Under the pieces are notes generated by a model. That model searched no databases and was not told the DNA's origin. It worked only from the letters and a program-made list of their open reading frames with translations. A program made the position numbers and the translations under genes. A stretch of 64,000 nucleotides of DNA from Pseudomonas fluorescens (GTDB taxonomy: Bacteria; Pseudomonadota; Gammaproteobacteria; Pseudomonadales; Pseudomonadaceae): the NCBI RefSeq assembly GCF_004683905.1, contig NZ_CP038438.1:5704001-5768000 (forward strand), read 5' to 3'. This document shows positions 54,610 to 63,490 of this stretch, in pieces; the first letter of the stretch is position 1, and each line of letters begins with the position of its first letter.

Positions 54610-55685
54610 CAGGCGAACACCTGCAGGCTGCGCGGCGGCAAGGCGACCATGATCTGCTGGGCGCCAAGGCGTGGCATGGCTTCCGGCGCCAGTTCAGCAA
54701 GCAGCGCGTGGCCCGGCAATTGGTCGAGTTCGAAGCTCATGCGGCAGCGATTACCGAGAAAGGTGATCTCACGGACTTTCGCCGGGAACATGTTTTCTTC
54801 GTGCACCAACGGATTGACGTTGATTGCTTCCGGACGGCAGAACAGTCGGCCCGAAGCGCCGCTGACGCTACCATCCGCCAGACGCACATCCATCCCGCCC
54901 ACCCGGGCGTGACTGGCGCTGCTGCGCTGGAACGGCAGCCAGTTGCCCTGCCCGACGAACTCGGCCACGAATGGCGTGGCCGGGCGGTTGTAGATTTCCT
55001 GCGGGGTAGCGTATTGCTCGACGCGGCCGTTGTTCATCACGGCGATGCGGTCGGCCATCAGCATGGCTTCGCCCTGATTGTGCGTGACCATCAGGGTGGT
55101 GATGCCGAGGTTGCGCTGCAGTTGGCGCAGCTCGGTGCACAGATGCTCACGGACGCGGGCGTCGAGGGCCGACATCGGTTCGTCGAGCAATAGCAGCGAC
55201 GGCGCCGGGGCCAGGGCGCGAGCCAGGGCAACCCGCTGTTGCTGGCCGCCGGACAATTGACCCGGGTACTTTTTCTCACTGCCGGTGAGGCCGACCAGTT
55301 CCAGCATCTGCCCGACGCGACGGCGTACTTCGTCGCGACCGCTGCCGGCGAGGCCGTAGGCAATGTTCGCTTCGACGGTCAGATTGGGGAACAGCGCGTA
55401 GGACTGGAACAGAATCCCGTAATCCCGGGCCTGCGGCGCGAGGTGCGAAACATCGCGGTCACCGAGGTACAACTCGCCGCTGTCCTGCTTCTCCAGCCCG
55501 GCGATGCAGCGCAGCAGCGTGGTCTTGCCACAGCCCGACGGGCCGAGCAGACACACCAGCTCACCGGCCGCGACATCGAGGGAGACGTTATCCAGCGCGG
55601 TGAACGCGCCGAAGCGTTTCTGCACGCCGCGCACTTTCATCGGCGCACCGGGGTTGGTCAGGGCAGTTGCGATTGCAGGATTCAT
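54609..55685 (-). CDS. phnT: 2-aminoethylphosphonate-type ABC transporter ATPase
   Basis: 358 residues. Walker A LLGPSGCGKTTLLRCIAG, signature QLSGGQQQRVALARALA, Walker B LLLLDEPMSALD and the switch His (MVTHNQGEAM) are intact, with a C-terminal TOBE-like regulatory domain. First gene of the minus-strand transporter unit; only a REP and a 240-bp gap separate it from the LysR gene upstream. Confidence 0.88.
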   Translation of the reverse strand: MNPAIATALTNPGAPMKVRGVQKRFGAFTALDNVSLDVAAGELVCLLGPSGCGKTTLLRCIAGLEKQDSGELYLGDRDVSHLAPQARDYGILFQSYALFPNLTVEANIAYGLAGSGRDEVRRRVGQMLELVGLTGSEKKYPGQLSGGQQQRVALARALAPAPSLLLLDEPMSALDARVREHLCTELRQLQRNLGITTLMVTHNQGEAMLMADRIAVMNNGRVEQYATPQEIYNRPATPFVAEFVGQGNWLPFQRSSASHARVGGMDVRLADGSVSGASGRLFCRPEAINVNPLVHEENMFPAKVREITFLGNRCRMSFELDQLPGHALLAELAPEAMPRLGAQQIMVALPPRSLQVFA

Positions 55686-55825
55686 GGACAGACCTCATCA
55701 AGCTGATGGGGCCAATCCTAGAGTTGTAATGCGTCCGTCATGTGGCAGTGAGGCAAAAACGGCTGATAGTGGTATTCGGGGATTTTGGTTCAGGTTTCAA
55801 GTCATGTGTTGCCTGGTCTGACGCC

Positions 55826-55902
55826 TTCGCGAGCAAGCCCGCTCCCACACGGGGACAGTGTTCACAACACAAATCCAATGTGGGAGCGGGCTTGCTCGCG
55901 AA
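55826..55902. repeat. REP pair
   Basis: TTCGCGAGCAAGCCCGCTCC and complement. It sits between phnT and the LysR gene, both on the minus strand. Confidence 0.94.
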
Positions 55903-55927
55903 GAGGCCCATATGTGCACTGAAGAAA

Positions 55928-56797
55928 TCAGGCCGGGGACATCTCTTGGGCCAGGCCAAGAAACGCCGCCGGCAACCGCGCACCCTTGCGCTCCTTGAGG
56001 CAATACAGATACTCGGGAATCTGCGGCGCATTCTCGATGGTCAGCACCCGCAACTGCGGATCGTGCGGCACTTCCTGGCGGGCAATGATGCTGATGCCGA
56101 TATTGCGCAGCACCGCCTCGCGGATCGACTCGCGGCTGCCGATCTCCAGCAACGGGCCGAAACTGACCCCGGCGCTTTGCAGCAACTCCTCGGTCAAACG
56201 GCGGGTGGTCGAACCCGACTCGCGCATCAACAACGTATGCCCGGCCAGCGCACTCAACGCCACATGTTCCTGCGCCGCCAGCGGATGATTGCGATGCACC
56301 GCCAGCACCAGTGGATCGCTGCCCAATACCCGGCGAATCAACCGCGCATCCTCAAGCAACTGCGACGACGCGGCGACATCGACCCGGTAATCCTCCAGCG
56401 CTTCGAGCACCTGCTGCGAGTTGCCGATCTCCACCGATACTTCCACCTGCGGCAGACGCTCGCGGAAGGTCTTCACCAGATCGAGGATGTAATACGGCGC
56501 AGTGGCAGCGATGCGCAACGTGCCCTGCACCTGACCGCTGTTGCGCAGGAAGAACTCGATATCGGCCTCCTGCTGCAACAGCGCCTTGACCATCGGCAGC
56601 AACCGCGCGCCTTCGTCGCTGACACTCAAGCGTCGGCCGCCACGGTAGAACAGTTCCACCGAGTACTGACTTTCCAGATTACGAATCTGCGTGGTCACGG
56701 TGGGTTGGCTGAGGCCGAGCTTTTTCGCCGCCAGCGTAATGCTGCCCAGGCGGGCGACCATATAAAACGCTTTCAGCTCGGCACTCAGCACAACCAT
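55928..56797 (-). CDS. LysR family regulator, aminoethylphosphonate catabolism type
   Basis: 289 residues. The N-terminal HTH (SITLAAKKLGLSQPTVTTQIRNLE) is complete; the effector domain begins about residue 90 (GTLRIAATAPYYILDLV). It belongs by resemblance and position to the LysR group linked with AEP catabolism (TIGR03339 type). It lies 10 bp downstream of cadA, so read-through from cadA is possible. Confidence 0.83.
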   Translation of the reverse strand: MVVLSAELKAFYMVARLGSITLAAKKLGLSQPTVTTQIRNLESQYSVELFYRGGRRLSVSDEGARLLPMVKALLQQEADIEFFLRNSGQVQGTLRIAATAPYYILDLVKTFRERLPQVEVSVEIGNSQQVLEALEDYRVDVAASSQLLEDARLIRRVLGSDPLVLAVHRNHPLAAQEHVALSALAGHTLLMRESGSTTRRLTEELLQSAGVSFGPLLEIGSRESIREAVLRNIGISIIARQEVPHDPQLRVLTIENAPQIPEYLYCLKERKGARLPAAFLGLAQEMSPA

Positions 56798-56807
56798 CCC
56801 TCATCGT

Positions 56808-59123
56808 TTATTTACGCAGCAGGCGCAAACCGTTGAACACCACCAGCAGGCTCACACCCATGTCGGCGAACACCGCCATCCACATGGTGGCGAGCCCGGC
56901 GAAGGTTACCCCAAGAAAGATAGCCTTGATCACCAGTGCCAAGGCGATGTTCTGTTTCAGGATGCTCGCGGTGTCACGCGACAGGCTGATGAACGCGGGA
57001 ATTTTGCGCAGATCGTCGTCCATCAGGGCGACATCGGCGGTTTCAATCGCGGTGTCGGTGCCGGCGGCCGCCATGGCGAAACCGATCTCGGCGCGGGCCA
57101 GTGCCGGGGCGTCGTTGATGCCGTCGCCAACCATGCCCACCCGATGACCCTGTGCATAAAGCGCTTCGATGGCTTGCAGCTTGTCGGTTGGCAGCAAGTC
57201 GCCCTTGGCCTGATCGATGCCGACCTGCGCGGCAATCGCCTGCGCGGTGTGCACGTTGTCACCGGTGAGCATCATGGTTTTCACGCCCAGCGCGTGCAAC
57301 TGGCGGATCGCTTCGCGGCTGGACTCCTTGACCGTGTCGGCCACGGCGAACAGCGCCAGCGGACCAGAACTGTCGAGCAGCAACACCACGGATTTGCCCT
57401 GTTTCTCCAGCGCAAACAGCTTCTCTTCCAGTTGCGGCGAGCACAGGCCCAGCTCCTCGACCAGACGATGGTTGCCCAAGTGATAGGTCTGGCCGTTGAC
57501 CTGTCCCTTCACGCCACGACCGGCCAGCGCTTCGAAGTTATCCACAGTCAGCACGGCGAGGTTTTTATCCACAGCCGCATTGGCGATGGCCAGCGACACC
57601 GGGTGATCGGAGCGCCCGGCCAGTGCGGCGGCGATTGCCGGAGCGCTGGCGTCGGCGGTCGGGTCGAGCGACAGGTAATCGGTCTGCACCGGTTTGCCGT
57701 GGGTGATCGTGCCGGTCTTGTCCAGCGCCAGATAATCGAGCTTGAAACCGCCCTCCAGGTACACGCCACCCTTGACCAGAATGCCTTTGCGCGCCGCTGC
57801 CGCGAGGCCGCTGACGATGGTCACCGGGGTGGAAATCACCAGTGCACAGGGACACGCCACCACCAGCAGCACCAGCGCACGGTAGATCCAGTCGAACCAC
57901 AACGCGCCCATAAACAGCGGCGGAATGATCGCCACCGCCAGCGCCAGCACGAACACCACCGGGGTGTAGATTTTCGAGAATTGATCGACGAAGCGCTGAG
58001 TCGGTGCCCGTGCGCCCTGAGCCTGCTCGACGGCGTGGATGATCCGCGCCAGGGTCGAGTTGTTCGCCGCCGCAGTCACCGTGTATTCCAGCGAACCGGC
58101 CTGGTTGATGGTGCCGGCGAAGACTTTGTCGCCGATGGTTTTCTCCACCGGCAGGCTTTCACCGGTGATCGGCGCCTGATCGATGGTCGAACTGCCGCTG
58201 ACGACCTCGCCGTCCAGCGCAATGCGCTCGCCGGGTTTTACCCGCACGCGGGCGCCGAGTTCGACGCTTTTGACCTCTTGTTCGACCCAGTTGCCGTCGG
58301 CTTGCTGCACCGTGGCCTGTTCCGGGGTCATCTGCATCAGGCCGCTGATGGCATTGCGCGCACGATCCAGCGAGCGCGCCTCGATCAGCTCGGCCACGGT
58401 GAACAGGAACATCACCATCGCCGCTTCCGGCCACTGCCCGATCAGCACCGCACCGGTCACCGCGATGCTCATCAGCGCGTTGATGTTGAGGTTGCGGTTC
58501 TTCAGGGCGATCCAGCCCTTTTTATAGGTGGTCAGGCCGCCGCTGAGGATCGACACCAGCGCAATGATCGCCACCACCCAGGTCGGCGCGGCGTTGGTGA
58601 AGTGGATCACTTCAGCCGCCAGCGCACCAACGCCAGACAGCGCCAGTGGCCACCAGTGTTTTTTCACCGGCGCCGGGGCCGGGGTTTCGATGCCCGCCTC
58701 CAGTGGTTCGGCGTGCATGCCCAGAGACGTGATCGCATCGGTGATCGGCGCGGTGTCCGGCAGATTGTGGGTCACGCCGAGCACGCGGTTGATCAGGTTG
58801 AATTCTAGTTGCTGCACACCGGCCAGTTTGCCGAGTTTGTTCTGGATCAGCGTCTGCTCGGTCGGGCAGTCCATCGCTTCGATGCGGAAACTGCTCAGGC
58901 GGGCGTCAGCGCTGGTCTTTTCGCTCAGTTGCACCAATGCAGGCGCGGCGACTGTCGACGAGCAGCAAGAATCTTCGTGCGAATGAACCGGTGCCGGTGC
59001 TGCGGCTTTCGACGCGCAGCAGGAATCGCCACCGTGGTCATGCTTATGCACAGGCTGCAATTTATGGCTGTGGCTATGATCGTGCCCGTCGCCGGGCTTG
59101 TGGGTGTGCTGGGAATCGCTCAT
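56808..59123 (-). CDS. cadA: Cd2+/Zn2+/Pb2+-exporting P1B-type ATPase CadA
   Basis: 771 residues. A His/Cys-rich N-terminal tail (about 1-60, with GHDHSHSH, HKHDHGG, DSCCAS and DSCCSS) precedes a heavy-metal-associated domain with MDCPTE. The TM metal site is CPCALVIST, the phosphorylated Asp is in DKTGT, the nucleotide motif in RSDHPVSLA and the hinge in GDGINDAPALA. It pumps divalent soft metals out of the cytoplasm. Divergent from cadR. Confidence 0.94.
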   Translation of the reverse strand: MSDSQHTHKPGDGHDHSHSHKLQPVHKHDHGGDSCCASKAAAPAPVHSHEDSCCSSTVAAPALVQLSEKTSADARLSSFRIEAMDCPTEQTLIQNKLGKLAGVQQLEFNLINRVLGVTHNLPDTAPITDAITSLGMHAEPLEAGIETPAPAPVKKHWWPLALSGVGALAAEVIHFTNAAPTWVVAIIALVSILSGGLTTYKKGWIALKNRNLNINALMSIAVTGAVLIGQWPEAAMVMFLFTVAELIEARSLDRARNAISGLMQMTPEQATVQQADGNWVEQEVKSVELGARVRVKPGERIALDGEVVSGSSTIDQAPITGESLPVEKTIGDKVFAGTINQAGSLEYTVTAAANNSTLARIIHAVEQAQGARAPTQRFVDQFSKIYTPVVFVLALAVAIIPPLFMGALWFDWIYRALVLLVVACPCALVISTPVTIVSGLAAAARKGILVKGGVYLEGGFKLDYLALDKTGTITHGKPVQTDYLSLDPTADASAPAIAAALAGRSDHPVSLAIANAAVDKNLAVLTVDNFEALAGRGVKGQVNGQTYHLGNHRLVEELGLCSPQLEEKLFALEKQGKSVVLLLDSSGPLALFAVADTVKESSREAIRQLHALGVKTMMLTGDNVHTAQAIAAQVGIDQAKGDLLPTDKLQAIEALYAQGHRVGMVGDGINDAPALARAEIGFAMAAAGTDTAIETADVALMDDDLRKIPAFISLSRDTASILKQNIALALVIKAIFLGVTFAGLATMWMAVFADMGVSLLVVFNGLRLLRK

Positions 59124-59153
59124 TGGTCGCGTCCATGAAGGTGCCTGTTGCCA

Positions 59154-59184
59154 AGTAAAGACCCTGTAGCCACTATAGGGTCAA
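59154..59184 (-). promoter_or_regulatory. cadA promoter with CadR operator (MerR type)
   Basis: On the minus strand: -35 TTGACC (59184-59179), a 19-bp spacer, -10 TTTACT (59159-59154). The spacer is filled by a near-perfect inverted repeat, GACCCTGTAG-CCA-CTATAGGGTC (59160-59182). The over-long spacer and embedded dyad are hallmarks of MerR-family activated promoters. Confidence 0.9.
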
Positions 59185-59207
59185 GCACCCTTTTGGAGAT
59201 TGCCGTC

Positions 59208-59657
59208 ATGAAGATCGGAGAACTGGCCAAACTCACCGACTGCGCCGTGGAAACCATCCGCTATTACGAGCGCGAAAACCTGCTGCCGGAGCCGGCGCGC
59301 AGCGACGGTAACTACCGCGTTTACACCCAGGCCCACGCCGAACGCCTGACCTTCATCCGCAACTGCCGCACCCTCGACATGACCCTCGAAGAAATCCGCA
59401 GCCTGCTGGCCATGCGCGACAGCCCGCAGGATCAGTGTGCAAGCGTCAATACGCTGATCGACGAGCACATCCAGCATGTGAAAGCGCGGATTGACGGGTT
59501 GCTGGCGTTGCAGACACAACTGCTCGACCTGCGCCAACGCTGTGGCGAAGGGCCGGGGGCGGATCAGTGCGGGATTTTGCAGCGGCTGGAGGTGAGTGGC
59601 GGGGTTGTGGCGACGGAAGTCGAACACTCCCATGTGGGCCGTAGCCACGGCCACTGA
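59208..59657 (+). CDS. cadR: CadR, MerR family metal-responsive regulator
   Basis: 149 residues from the ATG at 59208 (GGAG at 59195). The N-terminal HTH (MKIGELAKLTDCAVETIRYYERENLLP) is followed by a dimerisation helix and a metal-binding part with Cys in DQCASVN and RQRCGEGPGADQCGI. The His-rich C-terminus (EHSHVGRSHGH) is typical of Pseudomonas CadR. It activates cadA with Cd2+. Confidence 0.93.
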   Translation: MKIGELAKLTDCAVETIRYYERENLLPEPARSDGNYRVYTQAHAERLTFIRNCRTLDMTLEEIRSLLAMRDSPQDQCASVNTLIDEHIQHVKARIDGLLALQTQLLDLRQRCGEGPGADQCGILQRLEVSGGVVATEVEHSHVGRSHGH

Positions 59658-59676
59658 GACTTACACAGAACCGAAT

Positions 59677-59764
59677 GTGGGAGCGGGCTTGCTCGCGAAG
59701 ACGGAGTGTCAGTCGACATCATCGTTAACTGATACACCGCATTCGCGAGCAAGCCCGCTCCCAC
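59677..59764. repeat. REP pair
   Basis: Inverted GTGGGAGCGGGCTTGCTCGC arms around GTCAGTCGACATCATCGTTAACTGAT. Between the convergent cadR and thyA. Confidence 0.94.
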
Positions 59765-59783
59765 CAGGTATTGCGTGAAGTTT

Positions 59784-60755
59784 TTAGACCGCCATCGGCG
59801 CGGTCATCGGCGCGTGGTGCTCATAGCCTTCCAGCGAGAAATCGCTCGGTTCTACCAACTCCAGCCACTCCGGCTGGTACACACCGGTGTTGGCAAACTC
59901 CGGCACGCGGTCGGAGATCTTCAGTTTCGGCATGGCGAACGGCTCGCGCTTGAGCTGTTCGTTGAGCATGTCCAGGTGGTTTTCGTAGACGTGGGCGTCA
60001 CCGATGAAATAGGTGAACCAGCGCGGCGTGTAACCGGTCAGGCGCCCGATCAGGCTTAGTAGGGCGGCGCCCTCGGTGAGGTTGAACGGCGTGCCCAGGC
60101 CCAGGTCGTTGGAGCGGATGTACAGGGTCAGGGAGATCTCTTTGGTCTCGACGTTCGGGTGGAACTGGTACAGCAGATGACATGGCGGCAGGGCCATTTC
60201 ATCGAGCTGGGCGACGTTCCAGCCGTGGAACAGAATACGGCGGCTGCCCGGATCGTTGATGATCGTGTCGACGCACTGGCGCACCTGATCGATGGCTTTG
60301 TACAGCACCACGTAAGCCTGGCCGTCTTCTTCGCCCTGGGCGATCTGCTTGTAGCCGTTGCTCAGGGTTTGTTCGATGGCGGCGGTGTTGCTCAGCGGGA
60401 TCTGCTTGTACGCCGGCCATTTGCGCCATTGCACGCCGTAGATTTCACCGAGGTCGTCTTCGCCCTGACGGAACGGGTTGGCCAGCCACTGCGCGTTTTC
60501 GTTGGCGTTCTGGTCCCAGACCTTGCAGCCCAGCGCACGGAACTCCGCGGCGTTGTTCACGCCACGCAGAAAACCGCACATCTCGCCGATGGCCGATTTG
60601 AAGGCCATCTTGCGGGTGGTGATCGCCGGAAAGCCTTCCTGCAGATCGAAACGCAGCATCGCACCCGGGAAGCTGATGGTGTTGATGCCGGTGCGGTTGT
60701 CCTGTTTGGTGCCGTTCTGAATGACGTGCGAGACCAGTTCGAGATATTGCTTCAT
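59784..60755 (-). CDS. thyA: Thymidylate synthase (long form)
   Basis: 323 residues. The active-site Cys is in [28 protein letters not shown] and the dUMP-binding [10 protein letters not shown] and [10 protein letters not shown] are present. It is about 60 residues longer than the E. coli enzyme: the extra part lies mid-protein (about residues 85-150, including [18 protein letters not shown] and the region after it). Methylates dUMP with methylene-THF. It starts 51 bp downstream of lgt. Confidence 0.95.
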   Translation of the reverse strand: MKQYLELVSHVIQNGTKQDNRTGINTISFPGAMLRFDLQEGFPAITTRKMAFKSAIGEMCGFLRGVNNAAEFRALGCKVWDQNANENAQWLANPFRQGEDDLGEIYGVQWRKWPAYKQIPLSNTAAIEQTLSNGYKQIAQGEEDGQAYVVLYKAIDQVRQCVDTIINDPGSRRILFHGWNVAQLDEMALPPCHLLYQFHPNVETKEISLTLYIRSNDLGLGTPFNLTEGAALLSLIGRLTGYTPRWFTYFIGDAHVYENHLDMLNEQLKREPFAMPKLKISDRVPEFANTGVYQPEWLELVEPSDFSLEGYEHHAPMTAPMAV

Positions 60756-60805
60756 GAGTTACCTGTGTCCTTTGAGCCCCGGCGTCGCGCGCCGGGGTTC
60801 GTAGT

Positions 60806-61621
60806 TTAAGCGGTCGGCGCGAGCGGCGCTGCCGGCGCACGACGATAGGCCAGCCAGATCAGGAACAGCCCGCCGACGATCATCGGTACGCACAGCACCT
60901 GACCCATGGTCAGCCAGTTCCAGGCCAGGTAGCCCAGTTGCGCGTCCGGCACGCGGACGAACTCGACGATGAAACGGAAAATGCCGTAAAAAAGCGCGAA
61001 CATGCCGGATACGGCCATGGTCGGACGCGGTTTACGCGAGAACAGCCACAGGATCAGGAACAGCGCCACGCCTTCGAGCGCGAACTGATACAGCTGCGAC
61101 GGGTGACGCGGCAGCTGCGCCGGATCGCTGAACGGCGGGAAGATCATCGCCCACGGCACGTCGGTCGGCTTGCCCCACAGCTCGGCGTTGATGAAGTTGC
61201 CGATACGCCCGGCACCCAGACCGATCGGCACCATCGGAGCAACAAAGTCCATCAGTTGGAAGAAGGTCTTGCCGTTGCGTTTGCCGAACCACAGCGCGGC
61301 GAGCATCACGCCGATGAAACCGCCGTGGAACGACATGCCGCCCTTCCACACTTCGAAAATCAGCGTCGGGTTGGCGAGGTAGGCGCTCAGGTCGTAGAAC
61401 AGCACATAGCCCAGACGTCCACCGACAATCACCCCCATCGACAGCCAGAACACCAGATCGGAGAGCTTCTCCTTGGTCCAGGTCGGGTCGAAACGGTTGA
61501 GCCGGCTCGACGCCAGCAGCCATGCGCCGCCGATGCCGACGAGGTACATCAGGCCGTACCAGTGGATTTTCAGCGGACCGATGGCCAGGGCCACCGGGTC
61601 GATCTGCGGGTAAGGCAGCAT
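60806..61621 (-). CDS. lgt: Phosphatidylglycerol-prolipoprotein diacylglyceryl transferase
   Basis: 271 residues, seven TM helices. The signature [17 protein letters not shown] and the HGGFIGVML motif (essential His) are present; the Arg/Glu residues of the periplasmic face ([12 protein letters not shown]) are intact. It adds diacylglycerol to the lipobox Cys of prolipoproteins. thyA follows in the same direction. Confidence 0.97.
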   Translation of the reverse strand: MLPYPQIDPVALAIGPLKIHWYGLMYLVGIGGAWLLASSRLNRFDPTWTKEKLSDLVFWLSMGVIVGGRLGYVLFYDLSAYLANPTLIFEVWKGGMSFHGGFIGVMLAALWFGKRNGKTFFQLMDFVAPMVPIGLGAGRIGNFINAELWGKPTDVPWAMIFPPFSDPAQLPRHPSQLYQFALEGVALFLILWLFSRKPRPTMAVSGMFALFYGIFRFIVEFVRVPDAQLGYLAWNWLTMGQVLCVPMIVGGLFLIWLAYRRAPAAPLAPTA

Positions 61622-61714
61622 TGCGACTCCTCGTTAGAGTTGAAACCAAAATTCCCGGGCGACGCTGCCACCTCAGGATTAAGCCAGGATTGCGGCCTGC
61701 TCTGAACCAGAGGC

Positions 61715-62497
61715 TCAGAGCAGGAAATTCAGGCCCACGCAGAACAGCAAAGCGGCGAACAGCCGTTTCAGCAAGCGCGGCGACAACTTGTGCGCCAGAC
61801 GCGCGCCGAGACGGGCGAATACCATGCTGGTCAGGGCGATGCCCAGCAGCGCCGGCAAATAGACAAAACCGAGACTATGCGGCGGCAACAACGGATCATG
61901 CCAGCCCAGAATCATGAAACTTAACGCACTCGCCACAGCAATCGGCAAGCCACAGGCCGACGACGTTGCCACCGCCTGCTGCATCGGCACGCTGCGCCAG
62001 GTCAGGAACGGCACGGTCAGCGAACCGCCGCCGATCCCGAAAATCGCCGAGGCCCAGCCGATCACACTGCCGGCCACGGTCAGACCGAGTTTGCCCGGCA
62101 CCGTTCGACTGGCCTTGGGTTTGACCTCCAGCGCCAGTTGCACGGCAATCACCAAGGCGAACACGCCGATGATCTTCTGCAGGTTCGGCCCGGAAATCGC
62201 CTCGGCCGTCAGCGCCCCAAAACCGGCGCCGAGCAGAATACCCACGGTCATCCACATGAAGATCGGCCAGCGCACCGCACCACGCCGATGGTGTTCACGC
62301 ACGGCATTGACCGAAGTGAAAATGATGGTCGCCAGCGATGTCCCTACCGCCAGATGCGTGAGGATCGACTGATCGAATCCCTGCAAGGTAAAACTGAACA
62401 CCAGCACCGGGACAATAATGATCCCGCCGCCCACCCCGAACAGCCCGGCCAGCACGCCCGCACAGGCGCCCAACGCCAGATAGAGCAGAAATTCCAT
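61715..62497 (-). CDS. TSUP (TauE/SafE) family permease
   Basis: 260 residues from the ATG at 62497. Two homologous halves of four TM helices; the repeated glycine-rich motif is GVLAGLFGVGGGIIIVPVLV and GWASAIFGIGGGSLTVPFLTW. The substrate is unknown; the family moves sulfite, sulfonates or other small anions. Single gene between lgt and the divergent NRDE gene. Confidence 0.92.
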   Translation of the reverse strand: MEFLLYLALGACAGVLAGLFGVGGGIIIVPVLVFSFTLQGFDQSILTHLAVGTSLATIIFTSVNAVREHHRRGAVRWPIFMWMTVGILLGAGFGALTAEAISGPNLQKIIGVFALVIAVQLALEVKPKASRTVPGKLGLTVAGSVIGWASAIFGIGGGSLTVPFLTWRSVPMQQAVATSSACGLPIAVASALSFMILGWHDPLLPPHSLGFVYLPALLGIALTSMVFARLGARLAHKLSPRLLKRLFAALLFCVGLNFLL

Positions 62498-62627
62498 GAC
62501 CGTCTCCCAGACGCATCCCCAAAACCGGAGCGGCATGGTAACGGATGCATGCCCTTTGGCTCCACTGACGATGGATGCACGGACGCCGACTGCGTAGAGT
62601 GAGCAGAAAACACACAAGGACCACCTT

Positions 62628-63374
62628 ATGTGCCTGATCGTTTTCGCCTGGCACCCGGGCCATGCCCAGCCGCTGATCGTCGCGGCCAACCGTGACGAGT
62701 TCTACGCCCGCCCGAGCCTGCCGCTGGCGCCATGGGCCGACGCGCCGCAAGTGCACGCGGGGCGCGATCTTGAGGCTGGCGGCACGTGGCTGGGAATCGG
62801 CGCCAATGGGCGCTTTGCCGCGCTGACCAATATCCGCGATCCGCACCAGCCGCCGGCGCGTAAATCAAGGGGCGAGCTGGTGGCGCGGTTTCTCACGGGC
62901 GATGCGTCGATTGATGATTATTTAAGCGATGTGGTCGCGCGCTCGCCGGAGTACGCCGGGTTCAATCTGCTGCTGGGTAATACCCATGAGCTGTGGCACT
63001 TCAATGCGCGGACGTCTGAGCCGGTGATGCTCGAGCCCGGAGTTTACGGGCTATCGAATGCCGGGCTGGATACGCCGTGGCCGAAGTTGCTCAAGGCCAA
63101 GGCGGCCCTGAGCGCGGTCTTGGATGATCCGCAGCCTGCGCGACTGCTGGGGTTACTGAGCGATGCGCAGACCGCGCCGTTTAACGAATTGCCGGACACC
63201 GGGGTCGGGCTGGCCACTGAATCACTGCTGTCGAGTGTGTTTATTGCCAGTCAAAGTTACGGGACACGGGCGAGTACGGCGTTGATCGTGCAGGCGGACG
63301 GCACGCGGCGGATGGTCGAGCGCAGTTTCGGGCCGTATGGCGGGCATTTGGGCGAGGTGGAGATTGCTGTTTAG
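62628..63374 (+). CDS. NRDE family (TANGO2-like) protein
   Basis: 248 residues starting MCLIVFAWH with the characteristic AANRDEFYARPSLPL motif at about residues 24-38, which names the family. It resembles Ntn-hydrolase folds, with Cys2 as the possible nucleophile. TANGO2/HtpA-like proteins have been linked to heme handling, but the function here is not established. Confidence 0.9.
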   Translation: MCLIVFAWHPGHAQPLIVAANRDEFYARPSLPLAPWADAPQVHAGRDLEAGGTWLGIGANGRFAALTNIRDPHQPPARKSRGELVARFLTGDASIDDYLSDVVARSPEYAGFNLLLGNTHELWHFNARTSEPVMLEPGVYGLSNAGLDTPWPKLLKAKAALSAVLDDPQPARLLGLLSDAQTAPFNELPDTGVGLATESLLSSVFIASQSYGTRASTALIVQADGTRRMVERSFGPYGGHLGEVEIAV

Positions 63375-63393
63375 CAGCGTTTGAACTGACGCC

Positions 63394-63475
63394 TTCGCGA
63401 GCAAGCCCGCTCCCACATTCGACCACATTCCAAAGGTAGAACTCGGTCAAATGTGGGAGCGGGCTTGCTCGCGAA
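63394..63475. repeat. REP pair
   Basis: TTCGCGAGCAAGCCCGCTCC and complement around GTAGAACTCGGTC. Between the convergent NRDE and ptsP genes. Confidence 0.94.
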
Positions 63476-63490
63476 GAGGCCCTCAAGGTT

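Noticed and set aside
57144-58808. Open frame of 554 codons on the plus strand opposite cadA
   Set aside because: Antisense shadow of a conserved P-type ATPase; no domain recognisable, His/Arg/Gln-rich.
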